64,000 nt of DNA from Treponema brennaborense DSM 12168 (GCF_000212415.1 NC_015500.1:806001-870000), one strand, 5' to 3'; shown: positions 26,266-36,144, counted from the first letter of the stretch. A program made the numbers and translations. Notes: generated by a model not told the origin, from the sequence alone.

Positions 26266-29200
26266 TCAATCACCGGGTGCGGCGCGTGCGGCGTTCTCTA
26301 CGGCGGCGCTTATGTCGAACGCCGCCGCCTGAGCGCTGACGTCGACTGCCGTTCCCGAGCGCAGATAGTACAGTATGCAGCGGCATTTCGTTTCTCCGGT
26401 GATGTCGAGCGCGGCTTTGCGGTAGCAGGCAAGCTGCGCGACGTGCCGGTCGGGGCGGACGTCGGTGTCGGTTTTGAAATCGACGACGAACAGTTCGCGT
26501 TCCGCTTGGGCACCGGCCGGAAACGTTCCGGTGAACAGCAGGTCTATCGCGCCTTCGATAAACGCGTCCGTTCCCGCCGCCGTTTTGATTCTGCTTCTGA
26601 ACGGATATTCGCTTTCCCGCCAATGTGCCGCGCGCGCCGCCGCCGCGAGTTCAGACGCGGCGAATCGTTCCGCCATGCGCTGCGCCGCGCCGGTAACGAC
26701 GGCGAGCTGTCTCGGGGTGAGGGTCGCGGCACCCCGGATTTCCGCACCGAGCGGGTTTCCGGTGAGCAGCGCTTCGATATGCGCGTGAGCGAGCGTTCCG
26801 AAGTCCGCCGCGGTAAAAGCGATTGCATCGCTGCCGGTAATGTCTGCGAGCGTCTTGAACTCGTTCAGTACGGCGTCGAGTTCCGCCCATTCGGCGGTAT
26901 CCGCCGCCGGCTCGAACAGTTCCGGCTGCAACGGGCGCGGCATCGGTTCCGTGCCGAGCGTACTCGGCGTGAACCTGTCGGGCGGTACGGGCTGTACGCG
27001 CAGCAGTTTTTCTTGGGTACAGGCTGCATACTGAGGCGCCGCTTTGCGCTGTACGTCGCGCTTGGTGCGATCGGCGCCCCGCGAACGGTGCATGGTGCGC
27101 AGCAGACTTTTCGACTGGGGACGGTTCCAAAGCGGAATCCGTTCAAGGGTGAAAAACGGCGGATGCGGCGAACGGCCTATCCAGGCGGAAAGTACCGGCA
27201 GCACGAGACCGATTATCGTTCCGTTGTGCAGCACTGCGTCGTGTCCGAACGAAACGAGCGCGGCTGTTCCCTTTTTTGCGTCGTTTTCGGCCTGCGCGGC
27301 AGTTTTGGCGGCGGTATAGCGGACGACGGCCTGTTCGAGCGTTTCCTCCGCTTCAAGTTTGAGATCGAGTGCGGCGCTGACGTAGACTTCCTTTTCGGCA
27401 CGCGTCAGCGCAACGTAGAAAAGCCGCCGCAATTCGGCGTGCTCTTTGGCGTTTTGTACGGCGCGGAATTTTCGGGTAAAATAGTCGCACGGCACTTTAC
27501 CGGCGGAACGCAGCGCGTCGGGTACCGGCGGTTTAAGCACCATGCTGTCGCCGGCTCCCGGGACGATCGGTATGCGGCTGACGTACGCTTCCGAAAAATT
27601 GCCGCCGGCCTTCGCCGCCGTGTCGCAGATGAAGACGACCGGAAACTGCAATCCTTTGCTTTTATGGATACTCATGATGCGGACGGCCGGCGGCCGGTCG
27701 AGCGGAATTTCCATGTCGTCGATGCGGCTGCCGTCCTGCCGGAGCCGGTATAAGTCGTCGGCAAAATCGGCGAGCGATAAACTTTGGTCGTCGGCTTGCC
27801 GCGCCAGTTCGTACAGATAGTCGTATAGTTCGCGGTACAGCGCGGTGTTTTGGCTCCACAGCGTTTCGTAGCGGTAGCCTTCGTCGTACCACAGTCCGGT
27901 GATGACGTCCGCAACGGAAGCGCTCCGCGCACGGGCGGCGAGTCGTTCGTAGCGCGCGCGGCCGGAACGGTAGGCTGCCGCGTCGTCCTCGTCGAGCAGT
28001 TCGTCGGCGCCGCGGGAAAACGGAAGCGGCTGCGCCGCATCGGCGGGAATGGTATTGATGCCGGCGGCGGTGTGGAATTCCAGACAGCGCGCGACGCCGC
28101 TCGGTGAAAGACCCGCAAACGGAGACGCGAGTACCGCCGCGTAGGAGAGCACGTCGGCAGGATAAGCGGCAAGGCGCAGCAGGTGCAGTATGTCGTTCAC
28201 CGGTGCGTCGGCAAAGAAGCTGACGATGTTTTCGGTAACGTAGGGAATGCCCGCTTCGCGCAGGGATTTTTCGTAAAAAATCTGTTTTGAATACGAACGC
28301 AGCAAAACGGCGCAGTCCTGCGTCCGGTAGCGCGCGTTCGGTCCGCACGTCAGTTCGTGTATCTTTTTCGCAATGAAAAGCGCTTCGTTTTCAACTGCGG
28401 AAAGTTCTTCCGCCGCCGCGTCGATTTCGTCTTTTTCCGCTGCGGTTTCACTGTCTTCGCTTTCCTCCGGTTCGGCTTTATCCAGCAGACACACGTGAAC
28501 GCGCGGCGTCAGGCCGTCTTGCCCGGAAACGTCCGCGCCGTTTTCCGTTTTCTGTGCGGCGATCGAAGGCGGTACGAGCGCCGGCGTGCAGGCCGCTTCG
28601 TATTCGGGAAAATCACGCAGCGCGGCGTTCAGAAAAATGCCCGGCGATTCGGATTCCTCCCGTGCCTCCGGCTCTTCCCGTGGGTCGGACGGTTCGGGAG
28701 CCGGATCCGACGTTCTGCCGCTGAACAGGAGGTTCGACGCGTAAACGAGCGCCGGCTCGGAACGGTAATTGCAGCGCAGCCGGAGCATATCCGTTGAAGG
28801 CAGCGTTTCCGTCAGGCTTCTGAACACCGAAACGTCCGCGCCGCGGAATCGGTAAATGGATTGCTTTTCGTCGCCGACGAAAAACAGCTTGTCGGGACAC
28901 ACGTCGTCCGCGGACGGAATCCCGTCGGTAAGGCGGTCGCGTTTTTCGGCAAGCAGAAACAGCATGTCGCGCTGGACGGCGTTGTTGTCCTGGAATTCGT
29001 CTATCATGATCGCGTCGAACGACTGTTTTTCGTTCCGGCGGATATCGGTTTCATTTTTCAGTATGGTTACCGCGAGCGAAGCGACGTCGTCGAACGTCAG
29101 CTTGCCGTTCGTCCGCTTCCAAGTGAGAAACTGTGCCGAAAACGTATCCAGCAGGGGCATGATGTCGGCGCTCACTCCCGCCTGCAGAAGCAGCGCGGCG

Positions 29201-30165
29201 GCACTCGCAAGCGGTTCCGTTTCGGCAGCCGCCTGTTTGAACAGCGCGATCGCGTCGTGTTTACCGGTTTTGCGGATTTTGACGCCTTCAAGCACGTCCG
29301 AGAGCCAGGCCGGCAGATCGTGCTGAATGGCTGCCGCGGCGGCCGTCATGCATCGGCTGCCGGGCGGCGCTTTCAGTACGTCCGAAACGTATCGGCGGAG
29401 CACCTGTTCCGGCGGCAGCAGCGCGGCGGTTCGCTCGTGATACGCTTGCACGAACCGGTCGATTTTCTTTTCAGTTTCGCTCGCTGCCGGCTGCTGAGCG
29501 AACGCCAGGCGGACGGCGTCTAGGCAGGCTTCAAAGCGCTGCGTCTTTTCACCCCAGTCGCGGATCAGTATGTCGAACTGCGCTTCAAGCGAGCGCTCAT
29601 ACGCGGGCGGATCGCTTATTCGGCCGTAGGCGCAAACCGTATCGGCGAACAGTTCCTGCGCGAGCCGTTCGGGGCGCGTCGTTTGCAGAAACTGCCGGAG
29701 CGCGGGCTGCGAACGGTGCTCGATCAAAAACTGCAGCGCCTGCGTCCGCGCGGCTTCTTTGCACGCTTCGTTGTCGGTTTCAAAGTCGGGCGCGATTCCG
29801 TAGCGGTGCGCCGCGAGTTTTACGATGGAGGCGCCGTACGAGTCGAGCGTTTGAATGCGGGTCTTGAAAAACGATTCGATCGCCGTCCGTGCCTTGCGCT
29901 GCGCGTCGCCGCTGCCGTTTTCCGCGACCGTTTTGAGCGTCCGGTAAATGCGTGCGTACATTTCCGCGGCGGCTTTTTTGGTAAACGTGAGCGTCAGAAT
30001 CTTTTCGGCGGGAATATCGCGGTACAGTACGAGATAGGCGAATCGGCCGGCGAGTACGGTCGTTTTGCCCGAACCGGCCCCCGCAGCGACCACGCTGTTG
30101 CGGGCCGCGGTTACCGCGGCAGTCTGTTCCTCGTTCAATTTGCTGAAAATGCCGGCGGTGCTCAT
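26266..30165 (-). CDS. addA: AddA-type ATP-dependent helicase/nuclease
   Basis: 1299 residues. Helicase motifs of the UvrD/AddA family are visible: GAGSGKTTVLAGRF (residues 29-42), FTKKAAAEM, MIDEFQDNN, FVGDEKQSIYRFRGADV, SIHKSKGLQFPVVF and YVALTRAEKEVYV. The C-terminal nuclease domain has FVVDFKTDTD. With AddB it resects double-strand breaks for RecA-dependent repair. ATG 30165 was chosen because AGGAGGATATCC lies just upstream and it overlaps the addB stop (ATGA). The open frame back to 30243 overlaps addB and is not coding. A Pro/Glu/Ser-rich stretch near residues 510-530 looks like an inserted loop. Confidence 0.93.
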   Translation of the reverse strand: MSTAGIFSKLNEEQTAAVTAARNSVVAAGAGSGKTTVLAGRFAYLVLYRDIPAEKILTLTFTKKAAAEMYARIYRTLKTVAENGSGDAQRKARTAIESFFKTRIQTLDSYGASIVKLAAHRYGIAPDFETDNEACKEAARTQALQFLIEHRSQPALRQFLQTTRPERLAQELFADTVCAYGRISDPPAYERSLEAQFDILIRDWGEKTQRFEACLDAVRLAFAQQPAASETEKKIDRFVQAYHERTAALLPPEQVLRRYVSDVLKAPPGSRCMTAAAAAIQHDLPAWLSDVLEGVKIRKTGKHDAIALFKQAAAETEPLASAAALLLQAGVSADIMPLLDTFSAQFLTWKRTNGKLTFDDVASLAVTILKNETDIRRNEKQSFDAIMIDEFQDNNAVQRDMLFLLAEKRDRLTDGIPSADDVCPDKLFFVGDEKQSIYRFRGADVSVFRSLTETLPSTDMLRLRCNYRSEPALVYASNLLFSGRTSDPAPEPSDPREEPEAREESESPGIFLNAALRDFPEYEAACTPALVPPSIAAQKTENGADVSGQDGLTPRVHVCLLDKAEPEESEDSETAAEKDEIDAAAEELSAVENEALFIAKKIHELTCGPNARYRTQDCAVLLRSYSKQIFYEKSLREAGIPYVTENIVSFFADAPVNDILHLLRLAAYPADVLSYAAVLASPFAGLSPSGVARCLEFHTAAGINTIPADAAQPLPFSRGADELLDEDDAAAYRSGRARYERLAARARSASVADVITGLWYDEGYRYETLWSQNTALYRELYDYLYELARQADDQSLSLADFADDLYRLRQDGSRIDDMEIPLDRPPAVRIMSIHKSKGLQFPVVFICDTAAKAGGNFSEAYVSRIPIVPGAGDSMVLKPPVPDALRSAGKVPCDYFTRKFRAVQNAKEHAELRRLFYVALTRAEKEVYVSAALDLKLEAEETLEQAVVRYTAAKTAAQAENDAKKGTAALVSFGHDAVLHNGTIIGLVLPVLSAWIGRSPHPPFFTLERIPLWNRPQSKSLLRTMHRSRGADRTKRDVQRKAAPQYAACTQEKLLRVQPVPPDRFTPSTLGTEPMPRPLQPELFEPAADTAEWAELDAVLNEFKTLADITGSDAIAFTAADFGTLAHAHIEALLTGNPLGAEIRGAATLTPRQLAVVTGAAQRMAERFAASELAAAARAAHWRESEYPFRSRIKTAAGTDAFIEGAIDLLFTGTFPAGAQAERELFVVDFKTDTDVRPDRHVAQLACYRKAALDITGETKCRCILYYLRSGTAVDVSAQAAAFDISAAVENAARAAPGD

Positions 30166-33100
30166 ATGCGGATATCCTCCTGTCTGTTGCCCGAAACCGA
30201 ATAGCGGGTGCGGCAGACGTGCCGGTACGGACAGCCGCCGCACGTTTTGTAGGTGACGCCCGCAGCGCTTACGGGTTCGGCGGCTGCAACGGCCCGTACG
30301 TATGAACTGATTTTTTCTTGCAGCAGAAGGATGGACGGCTCGAAGGCTTCACGGCTGACGACGAGCGAATCCCGGTACGGTTTTTTCCGTCCGCCGTCGT
30401 CCGTAATCGAGCCGGTGACGACCGTCGGTTCGGCCTCAACCACGCTGAAAAAACAGGTTTTTTCAACGGCGATTCCCGGATGCGCGTGTTCGTACAGCAG
30501 CGTGTACATCGCCATCTGATAATTTTTCAATTCATAGGTTTTGACGGAATTCGACTGCTGCAGTTGCAGCTGCGCGCATTCGGCGGCGTTCGGTGTTCCG
30601 TTCGTTTTGAAGTCGATGATGACCGGCGCGTCCGTTTCCGGTTCGACGAGTACGAGGTCCAGTCGGCCGTTCAGTATGGAAGCGAGACCGTTTTCTTCCC
30701 GGTGGACGAACGAATAGGCCGTTTCGACTTCGCTGACGATATGACCGGCGAAGTACGACAAAAAGGCGCGCAGACAATTGCGGAGCGTTTCTTCCAAAGC
30801 CTGTTCGCGGGCGCGCAGCAGTTCGGCGCCGATAACGCTGACGGCGTTGCCTTGGAGGCTGCCGTTCCGTTCCGTTTCAGCCAGAACGGCGTTCAGTTCC
30901 CGCCGTACGATCTGCGCGCAGTTTTCCGGCATTTGTCCGTTTGCAAGCGGCGGCAGCGTACCCTTTGCCTGCGGATCCGCTTTTACGGCGGAAAAAAAAC
31001 GTTCCAGTACGGTGTGGTACAGCACGCCCGTCGTGTTCGCCGCAGTCAGTTCCGCGTCGAGTGAAAAGGATTCAAGTCCGAATATCCGACTGAACAGCCA
31101 TTTGACGGGACATTCGTAATACGCGTGCAGATCGGTGACCGACACGCGCAGCGTGCGGCTTGGCGCGTCCTGACCGACGCCGTCGATCGGTGCGTACAGC
31201 CGCGCCCTGACGGCTTCCGGTACGGCGGTACGGCTTCCGCGCCGGGCGCTCGGATTTTCGCCGGTGCATTCCGTTTGCCAGTCTTTTTCGTCCGACACGC
31301 CGACGTTTCCGCCGGTGCATTCCGTTTGCCGGTCTTTTTCGTCCGACACGCCGGCGGCTGCGCTCCAATTGAAAAATCCCGTTTTCTGAACCGGATACAA
31401 CCGTTCAGGAAACGGCGTGCCGTCGGGATCGGCGAACCATTCGGCTTCAGCTCCGTACGCGTCGGGTTCCGCCGGATCCGGTTCCGCCTGAGCGAGCGCG
31501 CTGTGCGGTATGGCGTATCCGCCGAAACTGTTTTCCGCAAAGGTAAAATACGCATTTCCGTCGGCGCTGTGCATGTCGTACAGCCGGATGAACGACGCCG
31601 ACAAGTCCGCGTCTACGAGTGCGAGCCGTTTACGCTTGTCTTCGCGCAGAAAGCCCAGCTGTTTTACCGTTACCGAAAGCGTTTTCTGCGACGCGCCGAC
31701 GACGATATGGCAGCCTGCGGCCGCGCCGGCCGCCGCACGGTACGGCAGCAAGTTGACGCCCTGCGTTTCCTGGCGCGGCAGATATACCTTGTCGGCAAGA
31801 TAGCGGACGAAGAACGAAAACGGCTGTTCCGGTTTGACCGTCGGATACGTGTTTTCTATGTCGACGAGCGCCAGCAGTTCCGAAACGCAGCGGCCGAGCA
31901 CTTTATCCGCGAGCGGCGTACAGAGCGTCATGTCGAAAAAGCGTTCCCTGAATGAAAAATAGCGCGATCTGATCCGTTCAAACGAATCCGCCGCCGTAAG
32001 CGCACTCAGTTCCTTTTTCAGCAAAGTGTAAAACGTGCGGGCCCGTTCTTCCCTTCCGGCGGCCGCGCTGCGAAACGCCTGTTCCCACACGTCGATTTGC
32101 ACGTCGCCTTCACGCCAGGAACACAGGCAGTTGTTTTTTTTCCCGAACGCGATCAATTGGTCGATGCTTTCGCCGTCTTTCCACGGAAGGTTTTTATCGA
32201 GCAGGAGTTTTCTGACCTCGTCGAACGGAAACTGCCGCGACACGCATTCCCACACCGTTTTGAAAAAAGTTCCGGCGGCGTAGCTTGAGAGCGGCTTTCC
32301 GGCGCGGCGAACGCACGGAATCGAATGCAGTTCGCATTCCCGCTCGAGGTAGGGGGCGTAGGTTTCCATGTCGGCGATGTTGACTGAAATGTCGTTCCAC
32401 GCCAAGCCCCGATCGTGCAGTTCCTTTATTTTGCGGACGACGGCGGCGAGTTCTGCCCGGCTGTTGCCGAAGCAGTGCACGCGCGGCGAACTTGCCGTAT
32501 CCGGTGAGGCCGCGGTGTCCGAAGGGTTTGCGGCAACCGAAAGGCGTGTGCCTCTTTCCGCGGCCGCCGCCTCGCCGTCCGATAAATCGCCGTTTATACG
32601 GATAAGTTCGACGTTCCGCGCCGATTCGAGCAGTTTTTCATATTCAAAAAAGTCCGTCAGTATTTCGGGATAAAAAATGTAATACGTTTTGCCGTCCGCT
32701 TTGAACGGAGGTTTTTCCCACGCCGGTTCAAACAGCTGGTGTTCTTCCAAAAACGCTTCGTATCGGCGCGTGAGCGTGAGCAGATCGCCGTCCTCACTGT
32801 CGCCTTCCGATTCACGCACGAACCGTTCGTACCAGGGACCGAGCGACGGCAGCAGTCCGGCGATCCATTCTGCAAACGACGAGGCCGTCTGTGCGTACTG
32901 CGGGTTGATGATAGACCGGAACAGGGGAGGTTCCCCCGTTTTTACGAGGCGCGCGTTTTCCGCGATGAGCCGTTCGGCGAACAGTTTCCGCAGAACGGAG
33001 GGAATACTCCGTTTCTGCTGTTTTTGGGAACGGATCGAATCCGATTTGAACGTATCCCACGCGATAAAACGGTCCAGTGCGACTGACTGCGCGTCCGTGA

Positions 33101-33212
33101 TTTCGAGCGCGCGGTCGGCCCAGGCGGACGCCGCGATTTCCGTCGGAAAAACGTAAACGCAGCGGTTGTCCGCAATCGTAGCGCGTAATATGTCGTCTGC
33201 ATACAGTGTCAA
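30162..33212 (-). CDS. addB: AddB/RexB-type nuclease subunit
   Basis: 1016 residues. The C-terminal PD-(D/E)XK nuclease has VIIDFKTNG and the four-cysteine iron-sulfur set: one Cys in YYECPVKWLF and three in CGGCPYRHVC near the end, as in AddB. The N-terminus lacks a Walker A motif, as in RexB-type subunits, so the helicase-like half is probably catalytically dead. The start is TTG at 33212 with AGGAG six bases upstream. The gene overlaps addA by 4 bp and carries a 51-bp tandem duplication. It likely scans for a Chi-like site; that site is unknown here. Confidence 0.85.
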   Translation of the reverse strand: MTLYADDILRATIADNRCVYVFPTEIAASAWADRALEITDAQSVALDRFIAWDTFKSDSIRSQKQQKRSIPSVLRKLFAERLIAENARLVKTGEPPLFRSIINPQYAQTASSFAEWIAGLLPSLGPWYERFVRESEGDSEDGDLLTLTRRYEAFLEEHQLFEPAWEKPPFKADGKTYYIFYPEILTDFFEYEKLLESARNVELIRINGDLSDGEAAAAERGTRLSVAANPSDTAASPDTASSPRVHCFGNSRAELAAVVRKIKELHDRGLAWNDISVNIADMETYAPYLERECELHSIPCVRRAGKPLSSYAAGTFFKTVWECVSRQFPFDEVRKLLLDKNLPWKDGESIDQLIAFGKKNNCLCSWREGDVQIDVWEQAFRSAAAGREERARTFYTLLKKELSALTAADSFERIRSRYFSFRERFFDMTLCTPLADKVLGRCVSELLALVDIENTYPTVKPEQPFSFFVRYLADKVYLPRQETQGVNLLPYRAAAGAAAGCHIVVGASQKTLSVTVKQLGFLREDKRKRLALVDADLSASFIRLYDMHSADGNAYFTFAENSFGGYAIPHSALAQAEPDPAEPDAYGAEAEWFADPDGTPFPERLYPVQKTGFFNWSAAAGVSDEKDRQTECTGGNVGVSDEKDWQTECTGENPSARRGSRTAVPEAVRARLYAPIDGVGQDAPSRTLRVSVTDLHAYYECPVKWLFSRIFGLESFSLDAELTAANTTGVLYHTVLERFFSAVKADPQAKGTLPPLANGQMPENCAQIVRRELNAVLAETERNGSLQGNAVSVIGAELLRAREQALEETLRNCLRAFLSYFAGHIVSEVETAYSFVHREENGLASILNGRLDLVLVEPETDAPVIIDFKTNGTPNAAECAQLQLQQSNSVKTYELKNYQMAMYTLLYEHAHPGIAVEKTCFFSVVEAEPTVVTGSITDDGGRKKPYRDSLVVSREAFEPSILLLQEKISSYVRAVAAAEPVSAAGVTYKTCGGCPYRHVCRTRYSVSGNRQEDIRI
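31261..31361 (-). repeat. 51-bp tandem duplication in addB
   Basis: A 51-base unit starting CCGGTGCATTCCGTTTGCC is present at 31261 and again at 31312, nearly identical. It adds 17 residues (reading SDEKDxQTECTG twice) in frame, in a linker before the nuclease domain. Confidence 0.85.
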
Positions 33213-33393
33213 GAAAAACTCCTGGAACCGGTTCGCTTCGGCCGATAAACGATTTGCGCCGACGCCGACCGTTCTTTTATTGTATCTGATGAGCAGAACG
33301 CAGTCAACGGGCCGTATTCGTGTCTGAGGTAGCGGCGAATCGTCCTGAATTCCGAAAAACTTTGAAAAAAATTTACTTTTTTGAAAATTTTAT
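33213..33393. other. Intergenic sequence between addB and the maltodextrin promoter
   Basis: The gap from addB to the outer-membrane protein gene is about 410 bases. In this first half I see no coding region or known element apart from the addB ribosome site at its left edge. An A/T-rich stretch from 33355 leads into the promoter. Confidence 0.5.
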
Positions 33394-33422
33394 TTGACAT
33401 ATCAAAAAAGTGGTTATATCAT
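33394..33422 (+). promoter_or_regulatory. Promoter of the maltodextrin locus
   Basis: TTGACA at 33394-33399, 17 bp, TATCAT at 33417-33422, preceded by an A/T-rich UP-like stretch. The predicted +1 is near 33429, inside the palindrome listed next. It leaves a leader of about 190 bases. Confidence 0.7.
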
Positions 33423-33424
33423 GT

Positions 33425-33455
33425 TTTTAAACCGCTTTAGTAAATCGGTTTAAAA
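33425..33455. promoter_or_regulatory. Perfect 10-bp inverted repeat at the maltodextrin start point
   Basis: TTTTAAACCG (33425-33434) and CGGTTTAAAA (33446-33455) form perfect arms separated by 11 bases, so the half-site centres are 21 bp apart, two helical turns. It overlaps the predicted +1. A repressor operator is the natural reading; a 5' stem-loop of the mRNA is the alternative. Confidence 0.6.
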
Positions 33456-33621
33456 GGTTTGAGGGAAAATCCTTTCGGCGGTGTCCGAAGCTGCAGGATC
33501 CGCCGTGCGTTTGTCCGGTATGATTTTGGAGTTTTATACGAAAATTGTCCGACGGGGTACCCTTAAACTCACCTTTAAAGGCTCTTACTGAAAAGGCGAG
33601 CCGAATCTTCAAGGAGGAATG

Positions 33622-35685
33622 ATGAAAAAACTCTCAGCATTCATCATGGTGTTACTTGTTCTCTGCGGTTTTATGTTTGCAGATGTAACGGTAAAGAATT
33701 TGGGAGACGGTACTGCGGAAGTTACTTTCTTCTACGGGAACCCGAAAGCGACGGAAGTCGTAGTCGCCGGTTCATGGACGGATTGGGAAAAAGCTCCGCA
33801 TCCCATGACGAAAGTCGAAAAGGGATGGGAGTATAAAACGATCGTTCCGATTGCAGATACCGTTTTGAAATATAAATTCATTTCTGACGGAAACTGGACG
33901 CCGGATATTAAAGCGCCCGATACGATCGACGACGGTTTCGGCGGAAAGAACGGACTCGTTGAAGTCGCCGTTCTTGCGGCGGCTGAGGCTCCCGCAGCGT
34001 CCGGCGCGGCGGCGGCTCCCGCGACGGGCAAGCTCAAGTTTCAGACTTGGAGTATGCTCGGCTTTCAGACGAAATTCAATATCAAAGACGGATTTGAAAC
34101 CGAATCCGCCGGTATCAACCTGAAATCATATCTGAAAGTCGGCGGCGATATGCTGCCCAATATGCCCGTTTACATTGAAGTTGCGCTCGCGGAACAGGAT
34201 GGTTTTGAAAATCTGTACAAAAAAGATTCCCTTTCATGGGGCGACGGTTTTCAGAATCTGCTCGTTGACACGATTTTTGATCCTATCTATTTCTACGGCG
34301 GACAGGAAGCTTCAAAAAGTTATCTGGGGCACCTGAAATTGGGTCTGACCACACCGTACGTTGAATTCGCGACCGGTTACAAATATGCGAAACTTCCGGC
34401 TCACAAGAACGTAAGTTGGACGACGCTGGATCAGGATTGGGAAGCGGGCTACAATTCCGTCGGCGGTTTCAGTGCGTTCACGCTCGGACAGGCACTGCGC
34501 CAGATCGGTGATGTGAAAATCAATGCGCAGATTCTGCCGAACAGAACCGCAGACCGCGCCGGCAGTCAGTACGGTATGGCCGCTTGGGCCAGCGCCGAAT
34601 ACGCCGGTCACTACGTCGATTTGCAGTACAACGGCGCGTACGGTAAAACGTACAAAACCATTTTCGACGAAGTCATGGAAATGGATATTATCGCCGGTTA
34701 TTCCGGAAAATTCGGCCCGATCGGGGTAAAACTGAACGCGTTGATGAACAAATACGGTGATGTCAAGAATGCCGATGGAACACGAGCCGGTTATACGCCG
34801 CCGTCTTCCGACGTCGGTACCGTTTACAGCGATGCCGATTTTATCGACAACTTTGCGGCGAACGTTCAGACTTCTTACGGTTCAGACCTTATCACTGCGA
34901 CGCTCGGTTACCGTATGCGCGGTGTTCAGGCGAGCATGATGTACGTTGAAGACGGCAAAGCCGACGATCACGAACACATCAAGGATCAGCTCGGTGACCG
35001 CAACAGTCAGCGCGTATGGCTCAATCTGTCTTCAAAACCGATGTCTTATTTGAGCGTCGGATTGGACACGTCGGTAGATATGGTTTTGGACAAGAACAAA
35101 ACCATCGCGTTTGCCGATAAAGACAATCTGAAACTGTCCGTAAAACCGTCTGCCGGACTGAAACTGCAGGAACTTGCCGGTATCGACGCTTCTGTCGACG
35201 TATACGGTCAGATGTATTACAACACGAAAGACAAGTTTGCCGACGGTACCGCCGACGGAAATCAGTTCAAATTGAAAGAAATCGGTGTGAAATTCGCACT
35301 GGGTGCATTGAACGACGCGGTTAAAGGTATCGACGTTATGTACGGCCTTGACAACGACAACGACACTGCCCTGTTCAACACTTTGCTCGCCGCAGTCAAA
35401 CTGCCGATGAACGTTACCGCACAGGCCGGTTTCGGTATCCGCACGGCGAAAGGCGACGCGGCTAATCCCGACACTCCGTTCGGATTCTTCCTCGGTGCGT
35501 CCACTCCGCTCAAGGTGCTGCAGAAACCCGTGCTGTACGCCCAGTTCCTGTACGGCATGGATCCGTACAAAGGATTCGGCGACGGTCAGGAGAATTTCAA
35601 CCTGGACGGATACACGCTCGACAGCGGCGTCGGTAACTGGCAGAACAATGCCGCAGTCCGCGTCGGTATGCACTGGGATCTGTAG
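33622..35685 (+). CDS. Outer-membrane beta-barrel-like protein with N-terminal glycogen-binding-type domain
   Basis: 687 residues from the second of two adjacent ATGs (33622), which fits the AAGGAGG site better. A signal peptide ends around LCGFMFA. Residues 20-115 resemble the CBM48/AMPK glycogen-binding E-set domain: EVTFFYGNPKATEVVVAGSW, TDWEKAPHPM, GWEYKTIVP, YKFISDGNWTPD. An Ala/Pro linker (to about residue 135) leads to some 550 residues of alternating polar/hydrophobic strands with many Tyr and Gly, typical of a spirochaetal outer-membrane barrel. It opens the maltodextrin locus, so a starch/maltodextrin porin or surface binding protein is likely (inference). The C-terminus ends HWDL rather than Phe. 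Confidence 0.7.
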   Translation: MKKLSAFIMVLLVLCGFMFADVTVKNLGDGTAEVTFFYGNPKATEVVVAGSWTDWEKAPHPMTKVEKGWEYKTIVPIADTVLKYKFISDGNWTPDIKAPDTIDDGFGGKNGLVEVAVLAAAEAPAASGAAAAPATGKLKFQTWSMLGFQTKFNIKDGFETESAGINLKSYLKVGGDMLPNMPVYIEVALAEQDGFENLYKKDSLSWGDGFQNLLVDTIFDPIYFYGGQEASKSYLGHLKLGLTTPYVEFATGYKYAKLPAHKNVSWTTLDQDWEAGYNSVGGFSAFTLGQALRQIGDVKINAQILPNRTADRAGSQYGMAAWASAEYAGHYVDLQYNGAYGKTYKTIFDEVMEMDIIAGYSGKFGPIGVKLNALMNKYGDVKNADGTRAGYTPPSSDVGTVYSDADFIDNFAANVQTSYGSDLITATLGYRMRGVQASMMYVEDGKADDHEHIKDQLGDRNSQRVWLNLSSKPMSYLSVGLDTSVDMVLDKNKTIAFADKDNLKLSVKPSAGLKLQELAGIDASVDVYGQMYYNTKDKFADGTADGNQFKLKEIGVKFALGALNDAVKGIDVMYGLDNDNDTALFNTLLAAVKLPMNVTAQAGFGIRTAKGDAANPDTPFGFFLGASTPLKVLQKPVLYAQFLYGMDPYKGFGDGQENFNLDGYTLDSGVGNWQNNAAVRVGMHWDL

Positions 35686-35700
35686 TTTTAAGGAGTAAAG

Positions 35701-36144
35701 ATGAAAAAGATTTCTTTTGTTTTAATTATGGCGGCCGCCGTATTGCTGCTGCTGCCCTTGACCGGTTGCCCTTCGGAACTGTCTGATCTGTCCTGGGGGG
35801 GACCCGCCGTCGGTGACGTTGTCGGTGATATGAATGGAGACGGACTGGTTCTTTCTTCTACGGGAGCGGCAGGTGTGTATAAGACTGCAACCTTTGTGTA
35901 TGCAAACGATATGACCGCCTGGGGCGGCGGAACCGGAACTATCAACTGCAAAATCCGTGCGAAAGCCGGAAATTGGGGAACCTCTTACGGTGCCGGCGGG
36001 CAGCCGACAATAGGCGGTGAGTTTGTTAAAGCTGATGGCGGCGGCAACTTTACTGTTTCCGGTTTTACTGTGGGATCCAATTACCATTTTGAAGTCAAAT
36101 CGACGAGAGAACTGGGAGTTATGATCAAAGTTGTAAAAGAATAA
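35701..36144 (+). CDS. Small lipoprotein of the maltodextrin locus
   Basis: 147 residues. The N-terminus MKKISFVLIMAAAVLLLLP is followed by LTGC, a lipobox, so the mature protein should be anchored at Cys22. The remainder is Gly-rich with FTVSGFTVGSNYHFEVKS near the end, suggesting a small beta-sandwich. I do not recognise the family. It starts 15 bases after the outer-membrane protein (AAGGAG site) and is likely co-transcribed. A carbohydrate-binding or barrel-associated role is possible from context only. Confidence 0.75.
   Translation: MKKISFVLIMAAAVLLLLPLTGCPSELSDLSWGGPAVGDVVGDMNGDGLVLSSTGAAGVYKTATFVYANDMTAWGGGTGTINCKIRAKAGNWGTSYGAGGQPTIGGEFVKADGGGNFTVSGFTVGSNYHFEVKSTRELGVMIKVVKE

Noticed and set aside
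26443-27753. A 436-residue plus-strand frame inside addA
   Set aside because: It lies wholly within helicase coding sequence and has Arg/Phe-rich shadow composition.
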